The notes under the pieces are model-generated. The model made no database searches. It was not told the DNA's origin and saw only the letters and a list, made by a program, of their open reading frames with translations. From Actinomadura sp. DC4 (GTDB lineage: Bacteria; Actinomycetota; Actinomycetes; Streptosporangiales; Streptosporangiaceae): a stretch of DNA of 64,000 nt. A program made the position numbers and the translations under genes. Below are positions 35,467 through 44,204 of this stretch, piece by piece; the first letter of the stretch is position 1; each line of letters opens with the position of its first letter. The stretch is from NCBI RefSeq assembly GCF_030406325.1, contig NZ_JAUEQY010000013.1, positions 1-64,000 on the forward strand. The letters run 5' to 3'.

Positions 35467-36140
35467 CGATCAGGGTGCTGCTCGTCGATGACCAGCCGCT
35501 GCTGCGCACCGGCTTCCGTCTCATCCTCGAGGGCGAGGCGGACATCGCCGTGGTGGGCGAGGCCGGCGACGGGGCCCGGGCCGTCGAGCTCACCCGGACG
35601 CTGCTTCCGGAGGTGGTCCTGATGGACATCCGGATGCCGGGCGTCGACGGGATCGAGGCGACGCGCCGGATCGTCCGCGAGGAGGCCGCCAAGCACGATC
35701 CCCGTGTGCTGATCCTCACGACGTTCGACCTGGACGAGTACGTCGTGGAGGCCGTACGCGCGGGGGCCAGCGGCTTCCTGCTGAAGGACGCGCCGCCGGA
35801 GGACCTGGTGACGGCGATCCGCATCGTGGCGGCGGGTGACGCGATCGTGGCGCCGAGCGTGACGCGGCGGCTGCTCGACCGGTTCGCCACGCGGCTGCCG
35901 TCCGTACGCGAGGCGGCCCCGCCGCGTGGTCTGAAGATGCTGACCGAGCGGGAGCTGGAGGTGCTGCGCCACGTGGCGCGCGGCCTGTCCAACGCCGAGA
36001 TCGCCCGGCAGCTCGTCGTCAGCGAGACGACGATCAAGACGCACGTGGGCAACCTGCTGGCCAAGCTCGGCCTGCGCGACCGCGTCCAGGCGGTCGTCTT
36101 CGCCTACGAGACGGGCCTCATCCAGCCGGGCCAGACCTAG
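35463..36140 (+). CDS. NarL/LuxR-family response regulator
   Basis: 225 residues from the GTG at 35463. Receiver domain with LLVDDQPLLRTGF, the phosphorylatable Asp in VVLMDIRMPG (about 53) and the Lys in GFLLKDAPPEDL; C-terminal GerE helix-turn-helix (LTERELEVLRHVARGLSNAEIA...). Partner of the preceding kinase. Its last 23 bases overlap the convergent AsnC-type gene. Target genes unknown. Confidence 0.93.
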   Translation: MTIRVLLVDDQPLLRTGFRLILEGEADIAVVGEAGDGARAVELTRTLLPEVVLMDIRMPGVDGIEATRRIVREEAAKHDPRVLILTTFDLDEYVVEAVRAGASGFLLKDAPPEDLVTAIRIVAAGDAIVAPSVTRRLLDRFATRLPSVREAAPPRGLKMLTERELEVLRHVARGLSNAEIARQLVVSETTIKTHVGNLLAKLGLRDRVQAVVFAYETGLIQPGQT

Positions 36141-37089
36141 ATCCGGAGCGCTTGCTGTTGCGGATGACCGGAGCGCTCTCCAGCTGGCGGATGCCGGGCA
36201 GGTCGCCGATGCCGCGTTCGAGAAAGTCGTACAGGGCGTCCACGTCGCGGCAGGCGGCGAAGACCAGCAGGTTGGTCGGGCCGGTCGTGGCGGCGGCGAA
36301 GGCGACGTCGGGGGGCGCGGCGATCGCCTCGGCGGTGCGGCGCACCCGGGCCGGGTCGACGGTCAGCCAGAGGATGGCGAGCGTCTCGAACCCCAGCAGC
36401 AGCGGGTCGATGTCGACGTCGAAGAAGAGCGCGCCGCGCCGGCGTAGCTGCGCCAGCCGGCGTTTGGCCGTCATCTCCGACCAGCCGGTGGCCTTGGCGA
36501 GGTCGGGGTAGGTCGTACGGCCGTCGCGGGCCAGGGCGGCCAGCAGCCGTTCGTCGCCTTCCTGCAGGACGACCTTCTCCTGTGACGCGTCGAGGGGTTC
36601 GGGGGCGAGGGCGGCGACCTGCCCGGGGGTGAGCGAGTCGGCGCGGCCGTGCCAGCCGGACGGGCCCCCGGCGAAGACGCGCAGCAGGCAGTGCGCGGTG
36701 ACGCCGGTGACCCGCGGCGTCCTGGGAAGCTGCCCGAGCAGCAGCGCGTCGCTCTCGCGGGAGCTCCGCGCCCGGGTGACGCAGACGATCTGCGTTCCTC
36801 CGGAGGTGAGGCAGACCCAGGAGGTGTCCTTGCGGCGGGCCAGCGCGTCGGCGACGGGCACCGCCGCGTCGGGGGTCACCTGAACCCGGACGAACCACTC
36901 CACCCAACCCAGCCTGCGGGCGTTCGGCAGGCCGATGACCCGCAGCGACCCGGTGGAACGCAACCGCCGGTAGCGCCGCGCGACCGTCTGGTCGGACACC
37001 CCCAGCACCGCCGCCAGCCGGCTGAACGGCGCCCGCCCGTCGATGTGCAGCGCGTGGACGATCGAGCGGTCGAGCTCGTCCAAGATCAT
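36118..37089 (-). CDS. Lrp/AsnC-type regulator with two HTH domains
   Basis: 323 residues from the ATG at 37089. It has a duplicated layout: HTH 1 (LDELDRSIVHALHIDGRAPFSR...) plus a degenerate ligand-binding domain, then HTH 2 (EGDERLLAALARDGRTTYPDL...) plus a second RAM-like domain (DIDPLLLGFETLAILWLTV). Such proteins may dimerise internally. Ligand unknown. The 3' end overlaps the response-regulator gene tail to tail by 23 bases. Confidence 0.87.
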   Translation of the reverse strand: MILDELDRSIVHALHIDGRAPFSRLAAVLGVSDQTVARRYRRLRSTGSLRVIGLPNARRLGWVEWFVRVQVTPDAAVPVADALARRKDTSWVCLTSGGTQIVCVTRARSSRESDALLLGQLPRTPRVTGVTAHCLLRVFAGGPSGWHGRADSLTPGQVAALAPEPLDASQEKVVLQEGDERLLAALARDGRTTYPDLAKATGWSEMTAKRRLAQLRRRGALFFDVDIDPLLLGFETLAILWLTVDPARVRRTAEAIAAPPDVAFAAATTGPTNLLVFAACRDVDALYDFLERGIGDLPGIRQLESAPVIRNSKRSGSRSGPAG

Positions 37090-37842
37090 GGAACTCACCT
37101 CCGTCAGGGTATTCGGGCCCTTCGCCAAGGACCTGACGTGCGGGAACAAGCGGCCCGACGCCCGGCATGGACGAGGCCCGGCCCCACGTACGCCGCTCCG
37201 CCACCACCCGACCCGTGCGTGCGGTGTGCCGCACTCTTCCTGGCGGGAGCGACCGCGCCCCGACGGACCCACCCGTACCGGCACGCCACGACCGCGCCGG
37301 CGGCAACGTCACACGCCGCCCCGGCGGGCGCGCCGCGACAGCCGCCAGGACTCCCGGGAAGAACCTCGCCGCGCGGGATCCGCCAGCGATCCGGCCCGCG
37401 CCGGAGGCGCACCGCGGGCCCTCCCCCGCGCAACGGACCAGCCGGCACCACCGCACCGGACACCACCACGCCCCGCCGCACCCGGCCCGCGCCGGAGGCG
37501 CACCGCAGGCCCTCCCGCGCGAGTCGGCCGGCGCTGCCGCGCGGGAAGCCGTGACCGCGTGGCGGGCGCGGGGACGGGACCCGTCAGGACCGGAAGATCT
37601 CGCCGCACCGGCGGTGTACCGCGAGCCCCTCTCGCGGCCGCCCGCCAGGCACCCCGCCGTACCGGGCGCCACGATCGCGCCCGCGACAACATCACGGGCC
37701 GCCCCAGCAGGCGCATGGCGAGAGCCACCAGAACTCCTAAAAGACGATCACCGACCCGCCGGCGCGTATCGCGAGCCCTCCCGCGCGAGGCCGGCAGCGC
37801 CGTACGGGAGGCCGTGACCGTGCGGCGCGGGGACGGAGCCCG
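37090..37842. other. 753-base region without a recognised gene, repeat-rich
   Basis: Long frames exist on several strands, but composition is Ala/Arg/Pro-biased, no Shine-Dalgarno or domain is visible, and the sequence consists partly of diverged repeats (37284-37848). The promoter of the AsnC-type gene must lie at the left end. I see no RNA gene. It may be an expanded or decayed intergenic tract. Confidence 0.5.
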
Positions 37843-37848
37843 TCAGGA
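37284..37848. repeat. interspersed degenerate direct repeats
   Basis: Three classes by eye. (a) A 30-base unit, four copies at 37401-37430, 37492-37521, 37608-37637 and 37759-37787, core ACCGCGGGCCCTCCC with variants. (b) An 80-base pair, 37510-37589 and 37775-37848, sharing CCCTCCCGCGCGAG at one end and CCCGTCAGGA at the other. (c) A 78-base pair, 37284-37361 and 37667-37743, sharing CGCCACGA and CGCCGCCCC-type blocks. Copies differ by substitutions and small indels, so the array is old. Confidence 0.7.
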
Positions 37849-38716
37849 TTCCAGGAAGGTGATCGCCGCGCCGCGGGCCTGGGTCGCCCCGACGAAGAAG
37901 CCGCCCGGTAGTTCGCGGACGGTGAAGCCGTTGTCCTCCACCAGGGTGCGGGCCGCGCCGATGTCCCTGACGGCGACGGACTGCCCGGCCATGTACGGCA
38001 GGGAGGGAACCGGCTCGCCGGGCAGGATGTCGCCGAAGGCGGAGACCGCGGCGATCTCCATCCGGCCGGCCGGTAGGGCAAGGGCGTGCAGCGGCCCCTC
38101 GGCCACCGGCCGGGTGTCCAGGATGCGGGCGTAGCGGGCGACCGTGGCCGAGAGCTCGGCGTCGTCCACGACGAGCAGCACGCTGTGCAGGCGGGTGGCG
38201 CCGTTGGCGTGTTCCAGGTAGCGGGGCTGGTGGATCAGCTCGGGCGTCAGATGGTGCGCGATGTGGATCAGCCCCTCCGGGGTGAGCGCGCGGTCGAGGT
38301 GGACCGCCTGGAACCGCGCCGTCGCCGCCCCCTCAGGGGTTTCCACGTCTCGTTGCAGCGGCAGCACCCCGGACGACGACAGTCCCCCCGCGCGCAGGCG
38401 CTTCTCGGTGGTCTCGGCGTCGCCGCAGCCGAACGAGCAGCCGTGCAGGCCCTCGTACCCGGCGATGAGCGGGCGGATGTTCCACGGGTCGGCCGAGCCG
38501 TCCCCGAACAGGCCGAGCAGTTCGAGGTAGGTACGGCCGAACAGCGCGCACCGGTTGCCGGCGCCCATCGGCCTGCGCTCTGCCGCCGGGGCGGTCCGCG
38601 CCCTTGTGCATGGACAGCGGGCTGAGGGTGAAGCCGAGCGCCTCGTACGTCGCGGCGGTGGCGTCCATGTCGGTGGTGTAGAGGACGGAGTGGTCGATCC
38701 TCTCGATGTCGGTCAT
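37843..38716 (-). pseudogene. VOC/glyoxalase-like protein gene with a frameshift
   Basis: Two collinear parts of one two-domain VOC protein. The N-terminal part starts at the ATG 38716 (MTDIERIDHSVLYTTDMDAT, then YEALGFTLSPLSMHKGADRPG). The C-terminal part begins in a different frame near 38580 with MGAGNRCALFGRTYLELLG and runs to 37843 (ends AAITFLES). Removing one G in GGCGGC at about 38582-38592 restores a continuous protein of about 290 residues (glyoxalase_5-like). Enzymatic role unknown. The break may be a real mutation in a GC run or a sequencing error. Confidence 0.75.
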
Positions 38717-38976
38717 GACGGACAGGCTGCTGTCGCGAGCCGGTTCGCTCCAGCCACCGGCGCCCGGCTGAGAGATTCCGACAGAACACGCCGCGAAGTG
38801 ATGGAATCCGCACGACGCGGCACCCTGTCGGTGGAGCGGCTCGTCCTCCCGGCGGAGGATCGCCCTCCCCCGGGAGGTGGAACAAAGATCGGTCCCGTAG
38901 GCCGAGGTGAGCGCGCCGCCGTTCCCATAACGTGTCCTTCGACACACAACAGAACTTAAGCGGCAAGGAGTCTTCG

Positions 38977-39768
38977 GTGACCAGCACCGCCCACACGATG
39001 AACGGTGGGCCGCCCGGCCCCGCGGCCCAGACGCCGGCCGCACGCGCCGATCGCATCTCCAAGGTGTACGGCCGGGGCGACGCCCGGGTCGTCGCCCTCG
39101 ACGAGGTCTCCGTCAGCCTCGACCGCGGCCGCTTCACCGCGGTGATGGGCCCCTCGGGTTCGGGCAAGTCGACGCTCATGCACTGCATGGCGGGCCTGGA
39201 CTCGGTCGACTCCGGCGAGGTCTACGTCGGCGACATCGAGGTCACGGGGCTCGACGACAAGCGGCTGACCCGGCTGCGCCGCGACCGCATCGGCTTCGTG
39301 TTCCAGGCGTTCAACCTGGTGCCGACGCTGACCGCGCTGGAGAACATCACGCTGCCGCTCGACATCGCGGGCCGCAAGGCCGACCAGGCGTGGCTCGACA
39401 CGGTCATCGACACGATCGGGCTGCGCGAGCGGCTGAAGCACCGGCCGAGCGAGCTGTCCGGCGGCCAGCAGCAGCGTGTCGCGTGCGCCCGCGCGATGGC
39501 CTCACGGCCTGAGATCATCTTCGCGGACGAGCCGACCGGCAACCTCGACTCCCGCTCCGGCGCGGAGGTGCTGTCGTTCCTGCGCAACTCCGTGCGTGAG
39601 ATGGGCCAGACCGTCGTCATGGTCACGCACGACCCGGTCGCGGCGGCGTACGCGGATCTGGTGATCTTCCTGGCCGACGGCCGGCTGGTGGACCAGATCC
39701 CGGACCCGACCGCGGAGAAGGTCCTGGAGCGCATGAAGGGCTTCGAGCTTCCCGGAGTGACCCCGTGA
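38977..39768 (+). CDS. ABC transporter ATP-binding protein (MacB/LolD type)
   Basis: 263 residues from the GTG at 38977, 6 bases after AAGGAG. Walker A GPSGSGKST at 58-66, Q-loop in FVFQAFNLVPTLTALEN, signature LSGGQQQRV and Walker B IIFADEPTGNLDSRSG are complete; the NLD-S-RSG segment is typical of FtsX-coupled ATPases. Works with the permease gene 64 bases downstream as a mechanotransmission-type exporter. Substrate unknown; such pairs in actinomycetes often export lipids, peptides or antibiotics. Confidence 0.93.
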   Translation: MTSTAHTMNGGPPGPAAQTPAARADRISKVYGRGDARVVALDEVSVSLDRGRFTAVMGPSGSGKSTLMHCMAGLDSVDSGEVYVGDIEVTGLDDKRLTRLRRDRIGFVFQAFNLVPTLTALENITLPLDIAGRKADQAWLDTVIDTIGLRERLKHRPSELSGGQQQRVACARAMASRPEIIFADEPTGNLDSRSGAEVLSFLRNSVREMGQTVVMVTHDPVAAAYADLVIFLADGRLVDQIPDPTAEKVLERMKGFELPGVTP

Positions 39769-39832
39769 CCGCGACACCCCTGAGCGCGACACCCGCGACC
39801 GCAGGCCCCGCGCGCGACGAGGCGGCCCCGGC

Positions 39833-42337
39833 GTGATCCTCAAAGTCACCCTCCGCAACCTGATCGCGCACAAGCTGCGGCTGGCGCTCACCGCGCTCGC
39901 GGTCATCCTCGGCGTCGCGTTCGTCGCCGGCACCCTCGTGTTCACCGACACGATGGGGCGGCAGTTCGACGACCTGTTCGCCAAGACGGGCAAAGGCGTC
40001 GCGGTGCAGGTGCGTGCCAAGAAGGTCATCGACACCGCAGACGACTCGGACGCGCCGACCGTCCCGGCCTCGCTCGCCGACACCGTCTCCCGCGTGCCCG
40101 GCGTGGCGCGCGTCAGCGGCGAGGTCAGCGGCTTCGCCGCGCTCGTCGGCCGTGACGGCAAGGTCGTCGGCGGCTCGGGCCCGCCCCAGCTCGGCATCGC
40201 GTGGGACCCGAACGACCACGACAACCCGATGAAGGCCGGCCGCGGGCCGGCGACCGCCGGTGAGGTCGCGGTCGACGCCAAGGCGGCGGAGAAGGCCGGG
40301 CTGAAGGTCGGCGACCGTACGCGCGTGCTCATCCAGGGGCCGCCGCAGGACGTCACGATCGTCGGAATCGTCGATCCGGGCAACCTGATGGGCGCGACCG
40401 TCGTCGCGTTCGACCAGGGCACGGCGCAGCGGCTGCTGCTCAAGCCGGACCGCTTCAGCGACATCACGGTCATGGCGCAGAGCGGCGTCGGCGAGACGAC
40501 GCTGCGCGACCGGATCGCCCAGGTGCTGCCCTCGACCGGCTACGAGGCGATCACCGGCACCAAGATGCGCAAGGACAACGAGAGCGACATCGCGCAGCTC
40601 CTGTCCTTCATCCGGACGTTCCTGCTGGTCTTCGCGGTGATCTCGATCTTCGTCGGCGCGTTCATCATCTTCAACACCTTCTCGATGCTGGTGGCGCAGC
40701 GCTCGCGGGAGCTGGCGCTGCTGCGCGCCGTCGGCGCGTCCCGCAAGCAGGTCACCCGCGCGGTGCTCGGTGAGGCGATCGGCGTCGGCATCGTCGGGTC
40801 CACGCTCGGCCTGGCGGCCGGGATCGGGCTGGCGCTGCTGTTGCAGGCGCTGTTCCGCGCGGCGGGTGCCGACCTCGGCGGCGGGCTGACCCTGACGTAC
40901 CAGCCGGTGCTGTGGTCCTACGTCGTGGGCATCGTGGTGACGGTCTCGGCGGCCTACTTCCCGGCGCGCCGGGCGGCGAAGGTGCCGCCGGTGGCGGCGA
41001 TGCGCGACGATGTGGCGATGCCGCGCCGCTCGCTGCGGGTCCGCCTGATCGCGGGTTCGGTGGTGACGGTCCTGGGCGCCGTGCTGTCCGGGTACGGGCT
41101 GGCCGGCGGGCCGATCGCGCTGCTGGGCGCGGGCGCGGCGCTGGTGTTCGTCGGCGTCGCGATGCTGGCGCCGGTGATCAGCCGTCCGGTCGTACGGGTG
41201 CTGGGCGCGGCCTATCCTCGGCTGTTCCACACGCCGGGCCGGCTCGCCACGCAGAACGCCCTGCGCAACCCGCGTCGCACGGCCGCCACGGCGTCCGCGC
41301 TGATGATCGGGCTGGCGCTGGTGAGCGCGATCAGCGTGATGAGCTCCTCGGCGAAGGCCTCGATCTCGGGGCAGGTCGACAAAGAGTTCGCGGCCGACTA
41401 CATGGTCACGCCCGTCTCTCCGGGCTTCGACCCGGCCGAGCCGGCCAAGGCGGTGCGCGCGGTACCCGGCGTACGGCTCGTGACCTCGGCGTACCAGGGC
41501 AGGTTCAAGGTCGGGACGCAGCAGCACTCGTTCCTGGCGACCGAACGGCCGGCCGACCTCGTCCAGGCCGCCAAGCTGTCGCTCACGTCGGGCTCGTCCG
41601 AGCTGGGCCGGGACGGCCTGCTGGTGGACGACGCGACCGCGACCTCCGACCGGCTGCGGGTGGGCTCGACCGTCATGGCGCGGTTCGCCGACGGCGGCAC
41701 CGAGAATCTCCGCGTCACCGGGATCTACGCCAAGAACCAGCTGCTGGGCGCCCGGGTGCTGGCCCTGCCCGCCTACGCGGCGCACAGCACGCACCCGGCC
41801 GGGCTCGGCATGATGATCAACACGGACAAGGCGGACGCCGCGACCAAGGCGGGCATCGAGCGGGCGCTGAGCGCCTACCCGAACCTCAAGGTCCAGGACC
41901 AGTCCGACGTGAAGAAGAACGCGCAGAAGAGCATCGACTCGTTCGTCACGCTGCTGACGGTGCTGCTGGCACTGTCGATCGTCATCGCGGCGCTGGGCAT
42001 CATCAACACGCTCGCCCTGTCGGTCATCGAGCGGACCCGCGAGATCGGGCTGCTGCGCGCGGTGGGCACCAGCCGCCGTCAGACCCGTCGCATGATCCGC
42101 CTGGAGTCGGTGGTCATCGCGGTCTTCGGCGGGCTGCTCGGCATCGCGATCGGCGTGGTGTTCGGCATCGCCATCCAGCACGCGGTGAGCGATGAGGGCC
42201 TGAACGTGCTGAGCGTCCCGGTGCCCACGCTGGTGGGCTACCTCCTGCTGTCGGCCGTCATCGGCGTGCTCGCCGCGCTGTGGCCGGCCTGGCGTGCCTC
42301 CCGTCTGGACGTGTTGAAGGCGATCGCCTTCGAGTGA
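39833..42337 (+). CDS. FtsX/MacB-family ABC transporter permease
   Basis: 834 residues with two tandem units, each an extracytoplasmic MacB-PCD domain followed by an FtsX membrane domain. The first helix (LRLALTALAVILGVAFVAGTLVF) is followed by a periplasm-type domain to about 250, three helices, a central four-helix region (about 400-500), a second external domain (about 520-690) and three terminal helices (LTVLLALSIVIAALGIINTLALSVIERTRE onward). Both REL/REIGLLRAVG coupling motifs are present. GTG start. Partner of the preceding ATPase. Confidence 0.92.
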   Translation: MILKVTLRNLIAHKLRLALTALAVILGVAFVAGTLVFTDTMGRQFDDLFAKTGKGVAVQVRAKKVIDTADDSDAPTVPASLADTVSRVPGVARVSGEVSGFAALVGRDGKVVGGSGPPQLGIAWDPNDHDNPMKAGRGPATAGEVAVDAKAAEKAGLKVGDRTRVLIQGPPQDVTIVGIVDPGNLMGATVVAFDQGTAQRLLLKPDRFSDITVMAQSGVGETTLRDRIAQVLPSTGYEAITGTKMRKDNESDIAQLLSFIRTFLLVFAVISIFVGAFIIFNTFSMLVAQRSRELALLRAVGASRKQVTRAVLGEAIGVGIVGSTLGLAAGIGLALLLQALFRAAGADLGGGLTLTYQPVLWSYVVGIVVTVSAAYFPARRAAKVPPVAAMRDDVAMPRRSLRVRLIAGSVVTVLGAVLSGYGLAGGPIALLGAGAALVFVGVAMLAPVISRPVVRVLGAAYPRLFHTPGRLATQNALRNPRRTAATASALMIGLALVSAISVMSSSAKASISGQVDKEFAADYMVTPVSPGFDPAEPAKAVRAVPGVRLVTSAYQGRFKVGTQQHSFLATERPADLVQAAKLSLTSGSSELGRDGLLVDDATATSDRLRVGSTVMARFADGGTENLRVTGIYAKNQLLGARVLALPAYAAHSTHPAGLGMMINTDKADAATKAGIERALSAYPNLKVQDQSDVKKNAQKSIDSFVTLLTVLLALSIVIAALGIINTLALSVIERTREIGLLRAVGTSRRQTRRMIRLESVVIAVFGGLLGIAIGVVFGIAIQHAVSDEGLNVLSVPVPTLVGYLLLSAVIGVLAALWPAWRASRLDVLKAIAFE

Positions 42338-42350
42338 CCGTCCGATAGGT

Positions 42351-42384
42351 GAACTCGGGCCCGGCGTCCGCCTGGCCCGAGTTC
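42351..42384. terminator. bidirectional terminator between convergent genes
   Basis: Perfect 11-bp arms GAACTCGGGCC and GGCCCGAGTTC around a 12-base loop, placed 13 bases after the permease stop and 5 bases beyond the stop of the convergent binding-protein gene. It can serve both transcripts. Confidence 0.6.
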
Positions 42385-42389
42385 GCGTC

Positions 42390-44069
42390 TCACCGGCCGA
42401 GCGCGGCGAGGTCGTAGGCGCCGTACGCGGGGTGGACATAGGCGTTGCGCAGGGAGTCCGGGCGGTAGAGCACGGTCCTCTCGTCGAGGAGCGGCACCAG
42501 CGCGGCGTCCTCCATCACCTGACGGTCCGCCGCGGCCCAGGCCCGTGCGCGGCCCGTACGGCCGGCGGTCCTCAGCCCGTCGTCCAGCAGCCGCCGGACC
42601 GCCGGGTCGGCCAGTTCCATCACGTTGTGGTTGCCGGTCTTGCCGACCGTGCCGGTGATCGGGGCCAGGAAGGCGTACCCGGTCGGCTGGTCCGCGGCCC
42701 ACGCGTCGATGACGATGCCCAGCCCGTGGTCGTGGACGTACGCGGGCGAACCGGCCGTGCTCCCCCAGCGGAACGCCGACAGCCGCGTCACGCCGGCGTG
42801 GATCCCCACCGCCGCCAGGGAGCGGCTCAGCGCGCCCGCGGCGGCGACGTCGCCCGGGCGGTCGGCGCGGACGGCGATGCCGGTCGTGAAGCCGGCCGGG
42901 CGGCCGCAGGAGGCCAGCTCCTGGCGGGCTCGCGCGAGGGAGAGGGGGTAGCGGTCGGTCCTCTCGTATCCCTCGACGGTCGGCGGCAGGACGTTCGTGG
43001 CCGCGTCGCCGGCGGCCGGCCCCCCGTACGCGGCCCGGATCGCCGCGGGGTCGACGGCGTACTGCACCGCGCGGCGGCAGTGCAGGTCATCCAGGGGCTT
43101 CACCCCGGCGGGCAGCATCGCGTACCGCACCAGGCCGGTCAGCGGGTCGTCCGCCCGCGCCTTCAGCTCCGGGGAGGCCAGGATGCGGGCGCGGGTCTGC
43201 GGCAGGACGCCGGCGCCGCTCAGGTCGGCGTCCGCGCCTCCGGCCAGCAGCCGCGCGTCGAGGTCGGCGGTGGCGACGCGCTCGGTGACCTCGACGCGGT
43301 CGGGGAGGGCGGCGCGATTCGGGTCCTCGCGCCACTGCGGGTTGCGGACCAGGGTGAAGCCCGTGCCGACGTCGTGCCGCGCGAAGCGGTACGGGCCGGT
43401 GGAGACGGGGTGCTCCTCATAGTGCAGCTTCGTGTCGGCGGCGCGCGGCACGGGCGCGGTCTGCGGGCTCGCCGCGAGCTGGTCGAAGTCGGCGTACGGC
43501 TTCTTCAGGTGGAAGACCACGGTCCGGTCGTCGGGCGTGGTGACGCCGGTGAAGTGGTCGAGATCCTTGTCGAGGTACGGGCCCCAGTAGGTGCCGCGCA
43601 GGACCTCGCGCAGGTCGCGGGGGCCGTCGGTCAGCTCGGCGCTGTAGTTGCTGCGCGCGACGGCGTACTTCACATCGCGGGCGCGCACCGGCTTCCCGTC
43701 CTCGTACGTCAGGCCGGGGCGGAGCCGGTACGTCCAGGTCCGCCCGCCGTCACCCGGCCGGCCCAGATCCCCGGCCAGGTCCGGGACGACGCGCAGGCCG
43801 GCCGCGCCGGGCGCCAGGGCGTAGGTCACGAGGGACCGCGCGTACAGGCGTGCCAGGTCGGCGCCGTACGCGAAGCCGATGTTCCCCGGGTCCAGCGACA
43901 CCGGCGCGTCCGTCACGAGGAGTCTCAGCGTGCCGCCCCGCGCCGTGGAGGCGTGCACCGTCCGGGCCGACGCCTCGTCGAAGGAGGTGTCCGGCCGTGG
44001 CCCGGTCCGCCCTCCGCCGCACCCGGCCAGGACGAGCAGGAGCATCATCACGCAAGCCGCAGATCTCAC
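42390..44069 (-). CDS. orphan peptide-binding lipoprotein (SBP family 5)
   Basis: 559 residues. Lipoprotein signal LLLVLAGCGGG (Cys17). Family 5 (DppA/OppA) architecture: GGTLRLLVTDAPVSLDPGN, WTYRLRPGLTYEDGKPVRARDV, VFHLKKPYADFD, HPVSTGPYRF and LVRNPQW. Clearly paralogous to the binding protein of the dpp operon at 49530-51278, sharing these motifs in order. No permease or ATPase gene is adjacent, so it may feed peptides to that transporter or act alone as a sensor. The divergent gene is an MscS channel. Confidence 0.9.
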   Translation of the reverse strand: MRSAACVMMLLLVLAGCGGGRTGPRPDTSFDEASARTVHASTARGGTLRLLVTDAPVSLDPGNIGFAYGADLARLYARSLVTYALAPGAAGLRVVPDLAGDLGRPGDGGRTWTYRLRPGLTYEDGKPVRARDVKYAVARSNYSAELTDGPRDLREVLRGTYWGPYLDKDLDHFTGVTTPDDRTVVFHLKKPYADFDQLAASPQTAPVPRAADTKLHYEEHPVSTGPYRFARHDVGTGFTLVRNPQWREDPNRAALPDRVEVTERVATADLDARLLAGGADADLSGAGVLPQTRARILASPELKARADDPLTGLVRYAMLPAGVKPLDDLHCRRAVQYAVDPAAIRAAYGGPAAGDAATNVLPPTVEGYERTDRYPLSLARARQELASCGRPAGFTTGIAVRADRPGDVAAAGALSRSLAAVGIHAGVTRLSAFRWGSTAGSPAYVHDHGLGIVIDAWAADQPTGYAFLAPITGTVGKTGNHNVMELADPAVRRLLDDGLRTAGRTGRARAWAAADRQVMEDAALVPLLDERTVLYRPDSLRNAYVHPAYGAYDLAALGR

Positions 44070-44140
44070 GCATAAATCATTGCAATCGCTGCATCATTGC
44101 ACCAAGCGCACAAAGTGAGACCTTCACCACGGTCGATTTG

Positions 44141-44153
44141 TTGCACTATGCAA
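44141..44153. promoter_or_regulatory. candidate operator between the orphan SBP and MscS genes
   Basis: TTGCACTATGCAA has 5-bp arms TTGCA and TGCAA around CTA. Further TTGCA half-sites occur at about 44079-44100 (ATTGCAATCG, CATTGCACC). The 135-base divergent gap is unusually AT-rich. Regulator unknown. Confidence 0.4.
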
Positions 44154-44204
44154 GAATTGTCCGATGATCTTTGCGATGACCGACAGACACCCGGGAGGCC
44201 GACC

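Noticed and set aside
37167-37817. Possible repeat-containing Ala/Pro/Arg-rich protein
   Set aside because: No Shine-Dalgarno; repeats differ by indels not in multiples of three, so no frame is preserved across copies.
37284-37848. CRISPR array
   Set aside because: Repeat copies are diverged and unequally spaced, with no constant spacer length and no cas genes.
39623-42439. 938-codon open frame opposite the FtsX permease
   Set aside because: GC-rich third-position shadow of the permease; low-complexity Arg/Asp/His composition and no domain.
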